Of a stretch of 64,000 nt of DNA, positions 10,264 to 21,075 are shown piece after piece. How positions within the stretch are numbered: the first letter of the stretch is position 1; each line of letters begins with the position of its first letter. This DNA comes from Papaver somniferum (taxonomy: Eukaryota > Streptophyta > Magnoliopsida > Ranunculales > Papaveraceae), in the NCBI RefSeq assembly GCF_003573695.1, contig NC_039361.1, positions 101,000,279 to 101,064,278 of the forward strand, given 5' to 3'. Below the pieces are notes generated by a model. It was not told where the DNA came from. It searched no databases and saw only the letters and a list, made by a program, of their open reading frames with translations. The position numbers and the translations under genes were made by a program.

Positions 10264-11471
10264 ACAGCACATCAATCTCATGTAAGTGGTGACAGTTGAA
10301 GGTAGTGGAAGAATGGGGAAGTGGGAGATCGTGTAAAAACCATTTCCATTTTACACGGAAGACTGGGTTGATCGACCATCCACTATCACATTTACTACAT
10401 AACTGTCAGCATGACTTATCACAACTCTCATCGTGGATGTACCTCACATCGCACGCGCCGTAGAACGCCAGACAAAAACCCTAGTGATATCCCCTCATGT
10501 GACGTGAATTGACGTCTCATGTGTGAGTGGTCAATCTTTGACCTAAGACTATGAGTCTCTTGAACTGAACCGATGAAGTTCAATATTATGATGGATGAAG
10601 CATGGAATGTTGAAATAGCAACATGCTCTGCATACCATGAATGTTACGATGATGTATCATTATTCTAGTTGAAGTAGTAATGATAGTCGAATGACTTAGT
10701 GATGGTTTTATGAGATTGCTGGATCGATCATAAACCATTATGTTGGTGCACTGAGCACTTGTGAAAATAATAATTGTTGATTGATCATAGAAGGTCTTTC
10801 TCAGTCCATGTGTCATGAGTCAGTCAAATGACGATGAGAGAAATATCTGAATCAATATTGGTGGTTCTGAACCTTGTTAACCGTGACCCACTGCTAGTTG
10901 AAGCAATTAGGGTATTTCCATATGGAGCATTGATATTTAGAGAAATTATTGCTAGTCAGAGCAAATACTGCTAGATTCATGAACTATTGGTAGCAAGACC
11001 AAATAAGATATTAATTAAAAATATTAACCGAATAATTTTTAATTAATTGATTGAAGTATTGATTGTTGGATCAATATCAACGTATTGGTGTTTTAACATG
11101 TTCAGAATTATGCTAGACATCGCTTTCAGTTCAAAACCCTAATTATGATCAATGGATGATCAATGGATACTCGACTGAGATTCAATCAATGGATGAGAGA
11201 GGGACCACCTCTACTAGTGATGTACCGACCATGTAGTACTTTTGATACTAGAATGAGCATTTACCAAACTCCTTTGCAGAGCAGTTGGTGTAAGCATGAT
11301 TAATTTTTGTTTAATCATTATTAAACTGTGCTTGACTGAGCATTAGATAGTAGGACCTAGTCATGGAGAGAGGATGGACCTACCAAGAGGTGAAAAACCA
11401 TCCCTTGGTGGTCTTGGGACCATATGATGGTGAGTGGATCATCATTCCCAGTTGCAGGAATGAGTTTGAAC

Positions 11472-13930
11472 CAAACTGTTAGGGCATTGCTCGATCGAAC
11501 TCGCATGCGTTTCTATCTCAAGCATGTTTGTCAATATTAGTGATCAAAACTATATGTCTTGATTTCAAGTTTACCTATGACTAAGTATCGGTCTAGGATA
11601 GTTAAGTGTAGTTGAGCTCCAGAGTCCATGGCGATCATCTTACGAAGACGAAGAACTACTCGAGGAACAAGTGGAACTTCATCTGACAAAAAGGTATGTG
11701 GAGACTTGAACTTATCTGTCACTCAAAAGTATACTCTATCTCCTACTCTTGAGACAATAGTCATATAAGTATGATATACATACACATTTGCTATTTCGAG
11801 CCGAGTTTACTCGCCTATCTTTTTCTCGAAATATGTGTTGGTGAGCTTTCGCTTTAACCATCTTCATCTTTACCCCTGACGAAATTCATGATGTTGTTTC
11901 AATCTTGAAAATAGCTTTGATGATGATAGTCGTGAATAACGATTGTTATAACATTATAGAAGAATGTTTCAATGATTGAAATGTAGAGTTGAGATTACCA
12001 ACTATGGATATAAGCATATGTAGTGTGTTCGCACATTAGTGTATAAATCCATGTACCGGAAACCAAGTGCATGCATATGTGTGCATGCGGTATTGGTGAA
12101 GGAGACAAGTTGAGTGCGCGTACCCGTACGCGAACTGGAGGAACTTTTCCTCCCGGAAAATTCTATTGAGTTTGGAGTTTACGAACTCATACACCAGTCA
12201 CCTTAGGTACGCGTACTGGAGTAACTTTCCTACCCGAAAAATTCTGCTGAGTTTGGAAGCCAAAACCAACTCAAATCCGGTAGCTAAGGTATGCATACCC
12301 GTACGCGTACCCAAGCTGGTTATTTCTCAAATCGGTAGTTCATGAGCTTAAAACAATAAATTATAAGAAATGTGGCTATATGCAAACCGTGGCTATATTG
12401 TTCATGAATTGATTCGAGTGGATCAAACCAATTTTACTTCAATTGTGTCTATGAATAAAGACCTAAGCAATTGAAAAACTCTTCAACTAGTTCTTATGAG
12501 TCATTTGAACTAGTTATGAGAAAAATGAATATGGTTACTATGAAAGTACTCATATAGCTAACCATTGCTTAACTATTGTGAACCAACTAAGTGTACACGT
12601 TTACGTACGGTTATTCAAACCTAAATGAACACATTTCATTTGTGTGTGACAAGATAAGTTTCGATCTAACGGTTGAAAGATATTAGCTTGGTTGAATCAG
12701 GTTTTTCATCTAACGGTGAATATTGAATGCTTTGTTACCAAGATAACTTGGATTGCAAACCATGATTTGAAAACTATATGAAGGAGAGATCTAGCAACTG
12801 GAAAAACTAATCCCCACACCTCCTATGTGATACTAGTTAGTTTTGCTAGAGTCGATTCTCCTTTAACCTCAGGTTTCTTCTCGATACCCTGTAGGTTAAC
12901 GACTGAAAGACTTCATTGGGATTGTGAAACCAGATGAAACTATTTCTCTTGTAGTTGAGTGATCTGATCTTTCCATTTTCTATCGTACGAGTTCAATTGA
13001 ATAATTGACTTGAGATTATATCTCCGATAGGGCAAGATAGAAAGAAATCACAAACATCTTCGTCTCATCGTTTGTGATTCCACAATATCTAGTTTCGCTA
13101 CCATACGATTTAGATTATTATGAGGTGATTGATAATACTAGGATGTTCTTCGGGAATATAAGTCTGGGTTATCAGTTAGTTCTTGTTCACCTTGATTTAT
13201 CAAAAGATTGAACAAAAACTCATAGGTTTATCTGTGGGAGACAGATTTATCTATCACCGTAAACTTTTCTGTGTGATACAGATTTGTTTTAAAATCTTCG
13301 ACTTTGGGTCGTAGCAACTCTTTGTTGTGGGTGAGATCAGCTAAGGGAATCAAGTGTGTAGTATCCTGCTGGGATCAGAGACGTAAGAAGCTCAACTGTA
13401 CCTTGAATCAGTGTGATATCGATTAGGGTTCAACTACAGTCCAGACCGAAGTTAGTTTGTAGTAGGCTAGTGTCTGTAGCGGCTTAATACAGTGTGGTAT
13501 TCAATCTGGACTAGGTCCCGGGGTTTATATGCATTTGCGGTTTCCTCGTTAAGAAAATTTCTGGTGTCTATGTTATTACTATTCCGCATTATATTTTTCT
13601 ATATAATTGAAATATCATAGGTTGTGTGTTAAGATCAATCAATTAGAATATCCAACCCTTGGTTGTTGATTTACATTGATTGACACCTGGATATTAGTCT
13701 TTGGTACCATCCAAGTTTATCTCTCTAGTATTTGATAAAGACTCGCAAATTTCCATTTGCTTGAGTAAAGATCAAATCGGGAGATTGAGATATTAACTCT
13801 TTGATATACTTTTATCTAGATTGAGTCTGACTGTCTAGTTGATTCTCTAGAAAGTATATTGGAGTTAGTCCATACAGATTGCTAATCGAAATATTGGGTG
13901 AGGTTGTTAGACCCCCGCATTTTCATAAAC
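11472..13930 (+). mobile_element. Copia-type solo LTR 2 (copy 1), TSD TAAAC
   Basis: The LTR lies at 11477-13925 (2449 bp), starting TGTTAGGGCATTGCTCG and ending CCCGCATTTTCA. The right flank is TAAAC (13926-13930); the left flank is CAAAC (11472-11476), while copy 2 keeps TAAAC on both sides, so one base of the duplication has mutated here. It is inserted in Tat LTR B, opposite in orientation to its host LTR. No internal region remains. Confidence 0.9.
12110..12310. repeat. GTACGCGTAC-type repeats in the copia LTR
   Basis: Repeated short blocks alternate TACCCGTACGCG and TACGCGTACTGG with AACTTT.CT.CCCG and TTCTGCTGAGTTTGGA. Related blocks appear in every LTR of this family (16080-16290, 17130-17370, 36460-36680, 60310-60500). 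The GTACGCGTAC palindromes are the least eroded in solo LTR 2. Confidence 0.7.
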
Positions 13931-14964
13931 ATGGACTCTGGATGATTAATTGGGTCAAAAATCATCAAGAGGTGGGACCGGCTTATATAATCCAAAGGTC
14001 CGGCCATGACCGACCATGGTGACGTGCCCGTGTTTACATGCTTTTCACGGACCAATCCTGAGAATTTTGGTATTTTATGATGGTCCGTTGAACATTATTT
14101 CATCCTTGTATGATGGATTTGAGTTTAAATGAAACTCTTAATAGTGGTGGAAGGACCACTTGCTTTCCTAGCTACATGGTTCATGGAAAAATATGGAAAT
14201 TTCATGAGTTTTGATTGAAAGAGGAATCCTTGAAAGAGGAAACACTAAAACAATAATAAAATAAGAGTTTTAATAATAAAATATTAGGGAAAGAGGGAAA
14301 GGGACCGACCAAATCGGCGGCATGCCTAGCCGGACGATCAGTGGGTCCACCCACACGGTTTTTTATATTTTATTATTATTTATCTCTCTTCCTTTTTCTT
14401 CTTTGATCAGGTCTCCATTCCTAGTACTTCCATGGATGCTCCTTTGAGCACTATTGCTAAATACACCCGTGCCTTTTGTTCGGGGCTTACTTAGGGTGTC
14501 CCGAATGCCCGAAAGGTAAATATCCATTACTCTTCATGGAATTCGACCGAGAAAATCCATGGATCCTGAGTAGGTGAGCATTTAGGAATTCAATCCGATG
14601 AGTACTGCGACTAGATTTAATTAATCCATTTCTCTATACTAGCATACAATATGTTTATGAGCATTCAGATATGATGTGATCAACATCATACATTGTTCTG
14701 GGTTGGTTCAGACACCAGAGATGAATTCTGAATTCAATAAAAATGTATCAAGTCTTTCAGCTTTAATCCTAAAATACATAGAATATTAAAAGTTCTACCT
14801 CAGAAACCCTAATATTGCTATTATACGTTATCACCGCCATGATATTAGAGAAATGCGATTCACCCCTTTTGAAGATACAAACTTCATGATTCTGATACTG
14901 ATCAGAGATACATGATTTCCGATGTGATTTTACGAATATAACCTTCGTCAAAAATCCACCATCA

Positions 14965-15042
14965 ATAATAATGACTAAGCTTAATGAACATTAATTCATG
15001 GTTGATGAATTTCGGTTAAGGACAATTTATTGTTCGGAATCA
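14965..15042. other. Short spacer right of Tat LTR B
   Basis: No gene or repeat boundary can be placed here. The stretch lies between the end of LTR B and the 76-bp direct repeat flanking the next copia LTR. Confidence 0.5.
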
Positions 15043-15118
15043 AAATCATGATTCAAGTTTTATCATTCGAAAATAGCTTAGAACAGTGATATGTGTCATT
15101 GATGTTATTCGGGAATGT
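15043..15118 (+). repeat. 76-bp direct repeat, left copy
   Basis: It starts AAATCATGATTCAAGTTTTA and ends GTTATTCGGGAATGT. An imperfect copy lies at 16986-17060, on the far side of a truncated copia LTR. It is far longer than a normal 5-bp TSD. The left copy is also present in segmental copy 2 at about 63311-63385. Confidence 0.75.
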
Positions 15119-16974
15119 TTCTAATCGATTTAGATAAATATACAACTACTATAAATTCGGATACAAGACAGTGATATCAGTCTTACAAACTGGTAAAACT
15201 GTTATATGTCTGAACCCGTATCAAGACAATGATATCAGTCTTATAAATCTCAAGCAAATCTTAGAGAAGATAGTACTCAACACGATAGAACAAGTAAGAT
15301 CAGAATATGCAACTACAGAGAAAAAAGTTGGATCTGGCTTCACGAATCCCAAATTAAGTATTCAAGTCGTTAACCTAATATGGTTTTGGATAAACCTAGG
15401 TTAAAGGAGAATCGACTCTAGTTTGCAACTAGAACACGAGAAAGTTTCGGGATTAGGTTTTCCAGTTGCTAGAGTTCTCCCTTACATAGTTTTTCAAATC
15501 AGGGTTTGCTTATAATCAAAGCTAAGATAGCTTAGTAACAAAGCATTCAATATTCACCGTTAGATGAACCCCTGATTTAAGATTCAAGGTATGTCTGCTT
15601 TAAAATAAAGAAACCAATCTTCACCGTTAGATGGTCTTAGCTTGTTACACAAGAATGAAATATACCTTTGTTTAGATATGGGTAACCGTACCTAAACGTG
15701 TATATTGAGTTGGCTCAATAACAGTTAACCGAAGTTAGCCATATGAACTCTTTTGTCTTAACCACATTCATCTAACACTTCTAGACCAAATATGATGATC
15801 AATCAATCATGAAAGATAATCAAATTAATCTAATTGTGTTTCAAATAGAGTTGTTGAATTGTTCACTATCTCATATAAATATATATATGAACAAATTGAA
15901 ACAAAATTAGATTGATTTGTAATTGTACAAAGTACTTATACAAGAATATTTTCATAAACATTAATCCACGGTTTGCAAATATTACATTCCTTAATTCATA
16001 AATGTTTTAGTTCATGAGTATGAGAATCATACTTAACCGATTTTATAACTTAACCACTGTGTTCGCAAACCTGGTATGCAAACAACAACTCCGGATCTTG
16101 GCCTTGTCCAGCCGTTCAAAAACCAGGTATGGAAACAGCTGTCCCGGACCTAACTCAGGTGAAACCGTTCGCATACTAGTTACGCAAACAAGGTTCCCGG
16201 ACCTTTACAGGTAAAACCGTTTGCATACTAGGTACGCAAACAAGGTTCCCGGACCTAAATTATAACAATACAATTCGCATACTGGGTATGCATACCGTGT
16301 TGTATCCAGACATGGTTAATTGTTAAAAACTCCCATTTCAATCATTCAAACATCCTTAGAAGACGACAATGGCTGTCTCACAAAAACCATTAGCTTTAAG
16401 TAATTTTCAAGTGATCGAATGATCAATATGAAACTTTACAATTCAACATCAAATGATAGTCTCACGCAAATTATGTAAGATGTTTCAAGGAAATTTTCAC
16501 ATGATCATCTTTTGACTCTATGTTTAGTTTTCAACAAATAAATTTGTATCCAACTAAACTCGTCAAGAATAATGATGAACATAGTTAAAGCAAAAAGCTT
16601 CCAGCCCATATTTCGGGAAATGGATAAGCGAGATAAACTCAGCTCGAAATATCAAATGTGTATAATGTAAAAGTCTATATAGCTATACGACTTAGTCTCA
16701 TTAGAAGATAGAATAGAATAGACTTCTGAGTGATAGATGATTTTTAGTCTCCACATACCTTTTGTTGATGAAGTTCCTCCAAGCTCTCCTCAGTAAATCT
16801 TCGTCTTCAATTGATGAACGAAGTGAAGTCTAAATCTCAACTACACATTATATCCTAATCCGAGACATAGATATAAGTAGACTAGAAATAAAGTATATAG
16901 TTTTGATCAACTAAACTTGGTAAACAAGCTTGAGATAACAATGCTTGCGAGTTCGACCGAGCAGTTCTCTAATA
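15119..16974 (-). mobile_element. Copia-type LTR 3, minus strand, truncated at its 3' end
   Basis: Homology to the full LTR at 33536-35888 runs from its 5' end, here TATTAGAGAACTGCTCGG at 16974 (TG mutated to TA), to a point about 900 bases before the expected 3' end. The conserved GGTCCCGGGG core is therefore missing. It keeps the long TACG-rich repeat zone at 16060-16290. Its first part is repeated in copy 2 to the window end. A small direct repeat (GA.ATGATATCAGTCTTA) occurs at about 15169 and 15226. Confidence 0.7.
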
Positions 16975-16985
16975 GTTTATGAGCT

Positions 16986-17060
16986 AAATCATGATTCAAG
17001 TTAATCATTTGAAAATAGTATATAACAATGATATGTGTCATTGATGTTATTCGGGAATGT
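16986..17060 (+). repeat. 76-bp direct repeat, right copy
   Basis: Imperfect repeat of 15043-15118, including the shared GATATGTGTCATTGATGTT and ATTCGGGAATGT. It sits between the start of LTR 3 (minus) and LTR 4 (plus). Confidence 0.75.
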
Positions 17061-18808
17061 ACTGTAAATCTGTACACATGACAGTACACACACAAGTTCA
17101 CATACTGACGTAACTGTTATAAGTCCGTAGCCGTAGTACACGTACCCGGAACACGTACCGGCGTAGCTATAGTTCTGCAACGACCTTTGGCACATATACC
17201 CGGTATGAATACCAAAAACTTTTGTTGATTTGTAAACTCAGGAAGGTATGCATACCTAGTATGAATACTATAACCTGAACTGTTTTTATCTTAAGGGTAC
17301 ACATACCCGGTATACATACTATGACAAAAATAACTCACGAACTAGAAGTAAGTACACGTACTTACCCAGTCGAATATTTTTAGATGCATCAGAATTATTT
17401 CTATTGAGATAATCAGCATTTGAAAAACTCTCTAAAAACACCTTTAGAGATATTTGGTCGCATTATAACCTATGGTTGTGATTCGCGATTACAGTAAAAA
17501 AGTGTTATATAAAAATAGTTATGCTTATAATTCGTCTGTCTAGTTTAGGTTAACCTTTCATAAACAAGTCATTATACACAGTTCTATTACGGTTCATCAT
17601 AACCAGAGTGTTTATTTTGTTGTGTTTATCTCAAGTTGATTTTATATCAAACTGTGGAAAAAGATTGCTTGATTCCAAAGGTACCTTAGCTTACATCTAA
17701 AGAAACCTTCAATCTTGAAAGTCTATCAAGGAGAACCTAAAACAACTGTGATGTTTGAATCCTGACACTCTTCTTGTGTCTCCTAGTTGTAAACTAGAGT
17801 CGTCCCCTCCTTTAAAACTTTTTAGGTTCAGCGACTAAAAAGACTTCGCTTAGGATTCATGAAGCCAGTCCGACTATATTTATCTTGATAGTTCGTGTAT
17901 CGTGATCTTACTACTGATTGTTGATTGTCACTCCGACCAGGTAAGATTCATAGAAACTTTGTGATTCCACAAGTTAATTCCTTTATAACGATTCTTTGTG
18001 AATTCGGAGTAGGTTTTACTTGTGAGATGAATAATAATCTAGGATGCTCTTCGGGAGTCATAAGTCCGGATTTTGAGGTTTGCTAGACCTAGTCTATTGC
18101 AAACGATTTCGTATCTCACCTAGATCTAACGATCATGGTGGAAATCACATATAAGCTTTTGTGTGGGAGTAATATTGGTCTAAAGTCTTCACTTAGGTTG
18201 AAGAAACTCTTACGCTGTAAATCAACTCAACTAAGGGAATCAATTGCGCAGATTCTTGCGAGATTCAAGAGCCATAAGAAGCGCGACTACAAGTGAATTA
18301 TTGTGACGGTGGATTCAGTATTAACTACTTTCTAGTATGAAGTATTGATAGTAGGCTAGAGTCTGAAGCGGCTTAATACAGTTTGGTGTTCAAGCCTAGA
18401 CTCGGTCCTGGGGTTTTTATACACTTGTGATTTCCTTGTTAACAAAACTTCTGGTTTCTGTGTTATTTTTTTTCAGCATTTTATATGTTGTTTATTTAGA
18501 TAATTGAAATATCACCGGTTGCACGTAAAATCAATCAAAGTAGATACGTCCATGTTAATTGTTGAATACAACTTGATTGATCTTGGATGGTGAGCCTTGG
18601 TATCGTCCAAGTATTCTCACGGTATAATCAGGTTCATGGACTTGTTTTCGTTTACATATTGATTGTGAGAGAAACAGATATAAACTCTTCATATAATTCC
18701 TGATTGAGATTCATTAAGTTGTAACTTTTGGAGTTGTATTTGAGTTTAGTCCATACAGGTTGCCTACGAAAAATTTAGTGGTGTATGTTGGTACCCCAGT
18801 GTTTTCAA
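17061..18808 (+). mobile_element. Copia-type LTR 4, plus strand, 5'-truncated
   Basis: More diverged member of the same LTR family. It has the TAC.CGTAC repeat zone at 17100-17370, the GGTTCAGCGACTAAAAAGAC block, the conserved core around 18380-18480 (GGTCCTGGGGTTTTTA, then TCCTTGTTAACAAAACTTCT and TGTGTTATT), and the end CAGTGTTTTCA at 18808. The expected start TGTTAG is absent. It lies head-to-head with LTR 3. Confidence 0.65.
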
Positions 18809-19900
18809 TGTTGACCTAGTGTTGGCATCATCTATCCTTATGAGAGTTTGTCTGTAATTATCTCTAACAACCTCTCTTTCACAGTAATGACCAGTACTTC
18901 TCTTGGCTCAACACCAAGCACTTTAAGTGTGTCTCAAGACTGGGTTACCTCCTTGATGTCATGTGTAGTGAATATTTTACAAGAGCCTCTTAATTCTGGT
19001 TACTTAAATGCATTCTCTTATTTGTTTATTATCAGCTTGTTCATATGATCACATCATCATCATCAGAGCTCAACGCTCAAGTCATGACAATATAGTCAAC
19101 TTCTAGACTTACAAAATTCACATACTGAAAAATTGAAGTCATTACTGACTTACTATTTCCATTGGACTTCATACTGATCAGTCTACATAATCAAATACTA
19201 AGTTGAGAATTTGGTCTCAACAAGTCATTACCGTGACTTAACTAAAATAGTAGTAGTCCATGACTTTACTATTTTTTACGAGACATCAAATATGTCACAT
19301 AGGGGATTGTCGTTGGGGTATTGTTCTGGCGGTTTACAACAACGTGCGATGTGGAAACACAATCATGACAAGAAGGTAATAAGTAGTGGGACTGTTAAGA
19401 GCAGTTGAGAGGATGAGGTAGTAGTAGTCATACAGTTTTTCCGACATAGCGGACAAGACTTCACCACAACCCCCATATCGTCACTTCTCCATCTCCACAC
19501 AACTTCCACAACTTAAAAGAAATCAGAGTATTCACATCAATTATAAATAGATGACTTCATCTATTCATAAGGGAGACATCTCGGAGACAATCAGATTTAC
19601 AATCATAAATAGAGGTTTCATCATAGTTCAACAACTTCACACAAAAAAATTCATGACATAATGATTTCTCTACATTTTCTACTTTCCCCCGTAAGACCAA
19701 CTCATTTTCTCCACCTTTGTGACCTAATCAAAACATGAATGACAATTTTTAATTTAGGCTCGTATTGTACGATTTTGATATCTCGAACCTCAAAACACAC
19801 ATTGTTTTTCGCCCAAATAATTTAAACTCTAGGTAAACTAAAAAGGGTAATCAATGAGCTTTCTCCCCGTCTAGACTCTAAAGAAGCATTTGAGACTACC
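18809..19900. other. 1.1-kb stretch without a recognised gene
   Basis: Only short open frames without recognisable motifs are present. Two similar promoter-like blocks, AATTATAAATAGATGACTTC near 19538 and ATCATAAATAGAGGTTTCATC-like sequence near 19599, lie about 60 bases apart and look like a TATA region of an old LTR. This cannot be confirmed without a second LTR. Confidence 0.4.
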
Positions 19901-20663
19901 ACTTCTGGCTAGCTTTTCTCCTCTCAAACACTTCTCTCTTTTTTCTCTCCAGAAACTCTCTCGTTGAGACCTTAGCAACTACAATATCATCTTACTCAGA
20001 TCTGGTCCAAAAGGACCAGATCTGAGCAAGGATTATTGTTTTTCTTTAGTTTTAGTAGATTTTCTGATAGAATAAGATGTTGGTTTTTAATTTCTGGTGT
20101 CTTTTGGCACATTTCTTCACCATTTTGGTGATTTTATCTTCGCTTTTTGGGCGATTTTTTCTTCGCTTTGAGAGTGATTATTTCTTCACTTTGATGGTGA
20201 TTTGTTCAATATTTGTTGGTTGTTTCATGGTTTGTTATTCTAAATTTGAGAACATCGACGATTCAACACGACATCTCTTTGAGTTAATCTTTAACAAAAG
20301 GGATTTAGGGCATCCGGGTTTTTTTTTCATATATACAAGATTAAGGGCTAAGCACTCCTTTCTTTTTGGAGCATCTCTTGTTATAGAAGACAAACATTCA
20401 AAATGATCGGAATTGATTCCGGATTATATACCATCTTTTCTTTCTACTTTTCATAAAAATTGGGTACCTTTGGCATATTTTGCTCTTTCTCTTCGCGAAT
20501 TACATGTAATTGGTATCTTTATTTGTATTTGGGTTTTAATTTTTTTTTGTATTTTGATGTTCTTTCTCTTGTAAACAATCATGTATTCACATTTTTGGAT
20601 TGAATGAAATGTGATCTGATTGTTCATCAAAGAAAAAAAAAAAAAAACTTCTGGCTAGCTTTT
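19901..20663 (+). mobile_element. Polyadenylated non-LTR retro-insertion (SINE/Sadhu-like or retrocopy)
   Basis: A 17-bp target-site duplication, ACTTCTGGCTAGCTTTT, lies at 19901-19917 and 20647-20663. The ~730-bp insert (19918-20646) starts CTCCTCTCAAACACTTCTCT and ends in a run of about 15 A after TTCATCAAAG, with AATGAAATG as a possible polyadenylation signal upstream. This is the signature of L1-mediated target-primed reverse transcription. There is no reverse transcriptase. A 109-codon open frame at 20077-20406 (Phe-rich) looks incidental. It could be a non-autonomous element such as Sadhu, or a processed copy of a transcript; I do not recognise the parent. Confidence 0.85.
19995..20026 (+). 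other. Perfect 14-bp hairpin in the retro-insertion
   Basis: CTCAGATCTGGTCC and its exact reverse complement GGACCAGATCTGAG are separated by AAAA. It lies about 80 bases from the 5' end of the retro-insertion and would form a strong stem-loop in its RNA. Confidence 0.9.
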
Positions 20664-20671
20664 AATGTAAT

Positions 20672-21055
20672 TGTTTGAACCGTGTATAAAATACACCAGA
20701 AGCCCGTGAATCAAGCCCAAAAAGCCCATTAAAGAAGATTCCAGAAGGCTTGTTGCCCAAGTTGCTTGCACATGAAGTTTATATCATAATTAGGGTTACA
20801 TAAACAATATAAATACATGTATACTAAACCCTAAGAAGACATGGAATTTTAGGTTAGCTAACCCGGAAAAAATTATTGCATCCTACAATCAATAAACTAT
20901 TTCTCTGTTCCTCCGTGGATGTAGGCACAACTTGCCGAACCACGTTAAATCCGTCTCTTTGTTCATCTTTAATTCGTTTTCTAACCCTAATCGCATCATC
21001 ATCATCATCATCAAATCATCGTGGTTGTGCCTAGAATTTATTTTGGGTACAAACA
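20672..21055 (+). mobile_element. 5' LTR of the small LTR element
   Basis: 384 bp, TGTTTGAACCGTG ... GGGTACAAACA. About 175 bp match the 3' LTR start at 22705 at roughly 93% by eye. Near its 3' end it contains a run of ATC trinucleotides (20995-21014). GTAAT lies immediately to its left (20667-20671). Confidence 0.8.
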
Positions 21056-21075
21056 TTGGCGTCGACTAAGGGGAT
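21056..21075 (+). promoter_or_regulatory. Primer binding site of the small LTR element
   Basis: TTGGCGTCGACTAAGGGGAT directly follows the LTR end. The TRIM array has the nearly identical TTTGGCGCCGACTAAGGGG next to its own LTR. The tRNA used is not identified. Confidence 0.6.

Larger units (their letters stand above)
10074..14964 (-). mobile_element. Tat-like LTR B (copy 1), diverged from LTR A
   Basis: This is a second, strongly diverged relative of LTR A in the same orientation. Both begin (minus strand) TGRTGGTGGATTTT, contain the ACATGAGGGG/GTGACGT block, a GGGGCTTACT block, an AGTTTTGATATCTTCTGG-like block, and a TATAAATA box. Without its nested copia solo LTR it is about 2.4 kb. Only about 7 bases separate its end from the start of LTR A, and no internal region follows it, so it is a truncated or solo LTR. 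No matching 5-bp flanks were found. Confidence 0.6.
1..15733. repeat. Segmental duplication, copy 1
   Basis: This stretch matches 39259-64000 in the same order and orientation, starting with the same exon end and intron and continuing through all nested LTR insertions. Hand comparison of the 465-base exon at 1036-1500 with 40315-40779 gives 11 differences (about 2.4%). The main size difference is the 8.9-kb retrotransposon present only in copy 2. The copy is cut by the window's left edge, and its right limit is not defined because copy 2 reaches the window end. Confidence 0.95.

Noticed and set aside
15171..15404. 77-codon plus-strand open frame in copia LTR 3
   Set aside because: It lies wholly in LTR sequence, starts in a repeated DNA motif and shows no protein motif. 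Copy 2 ends it at a different place.
20077..20406. 109-codon Phe-rich open frame in the retro-insertion
   Set aside because: Low-complexity TTT-rich sequence with direct DNA repeats (CTTCGCTTT, GGTGATTT). It looks like a by-product of T-rich RNA sequence rather than a membrane protein.
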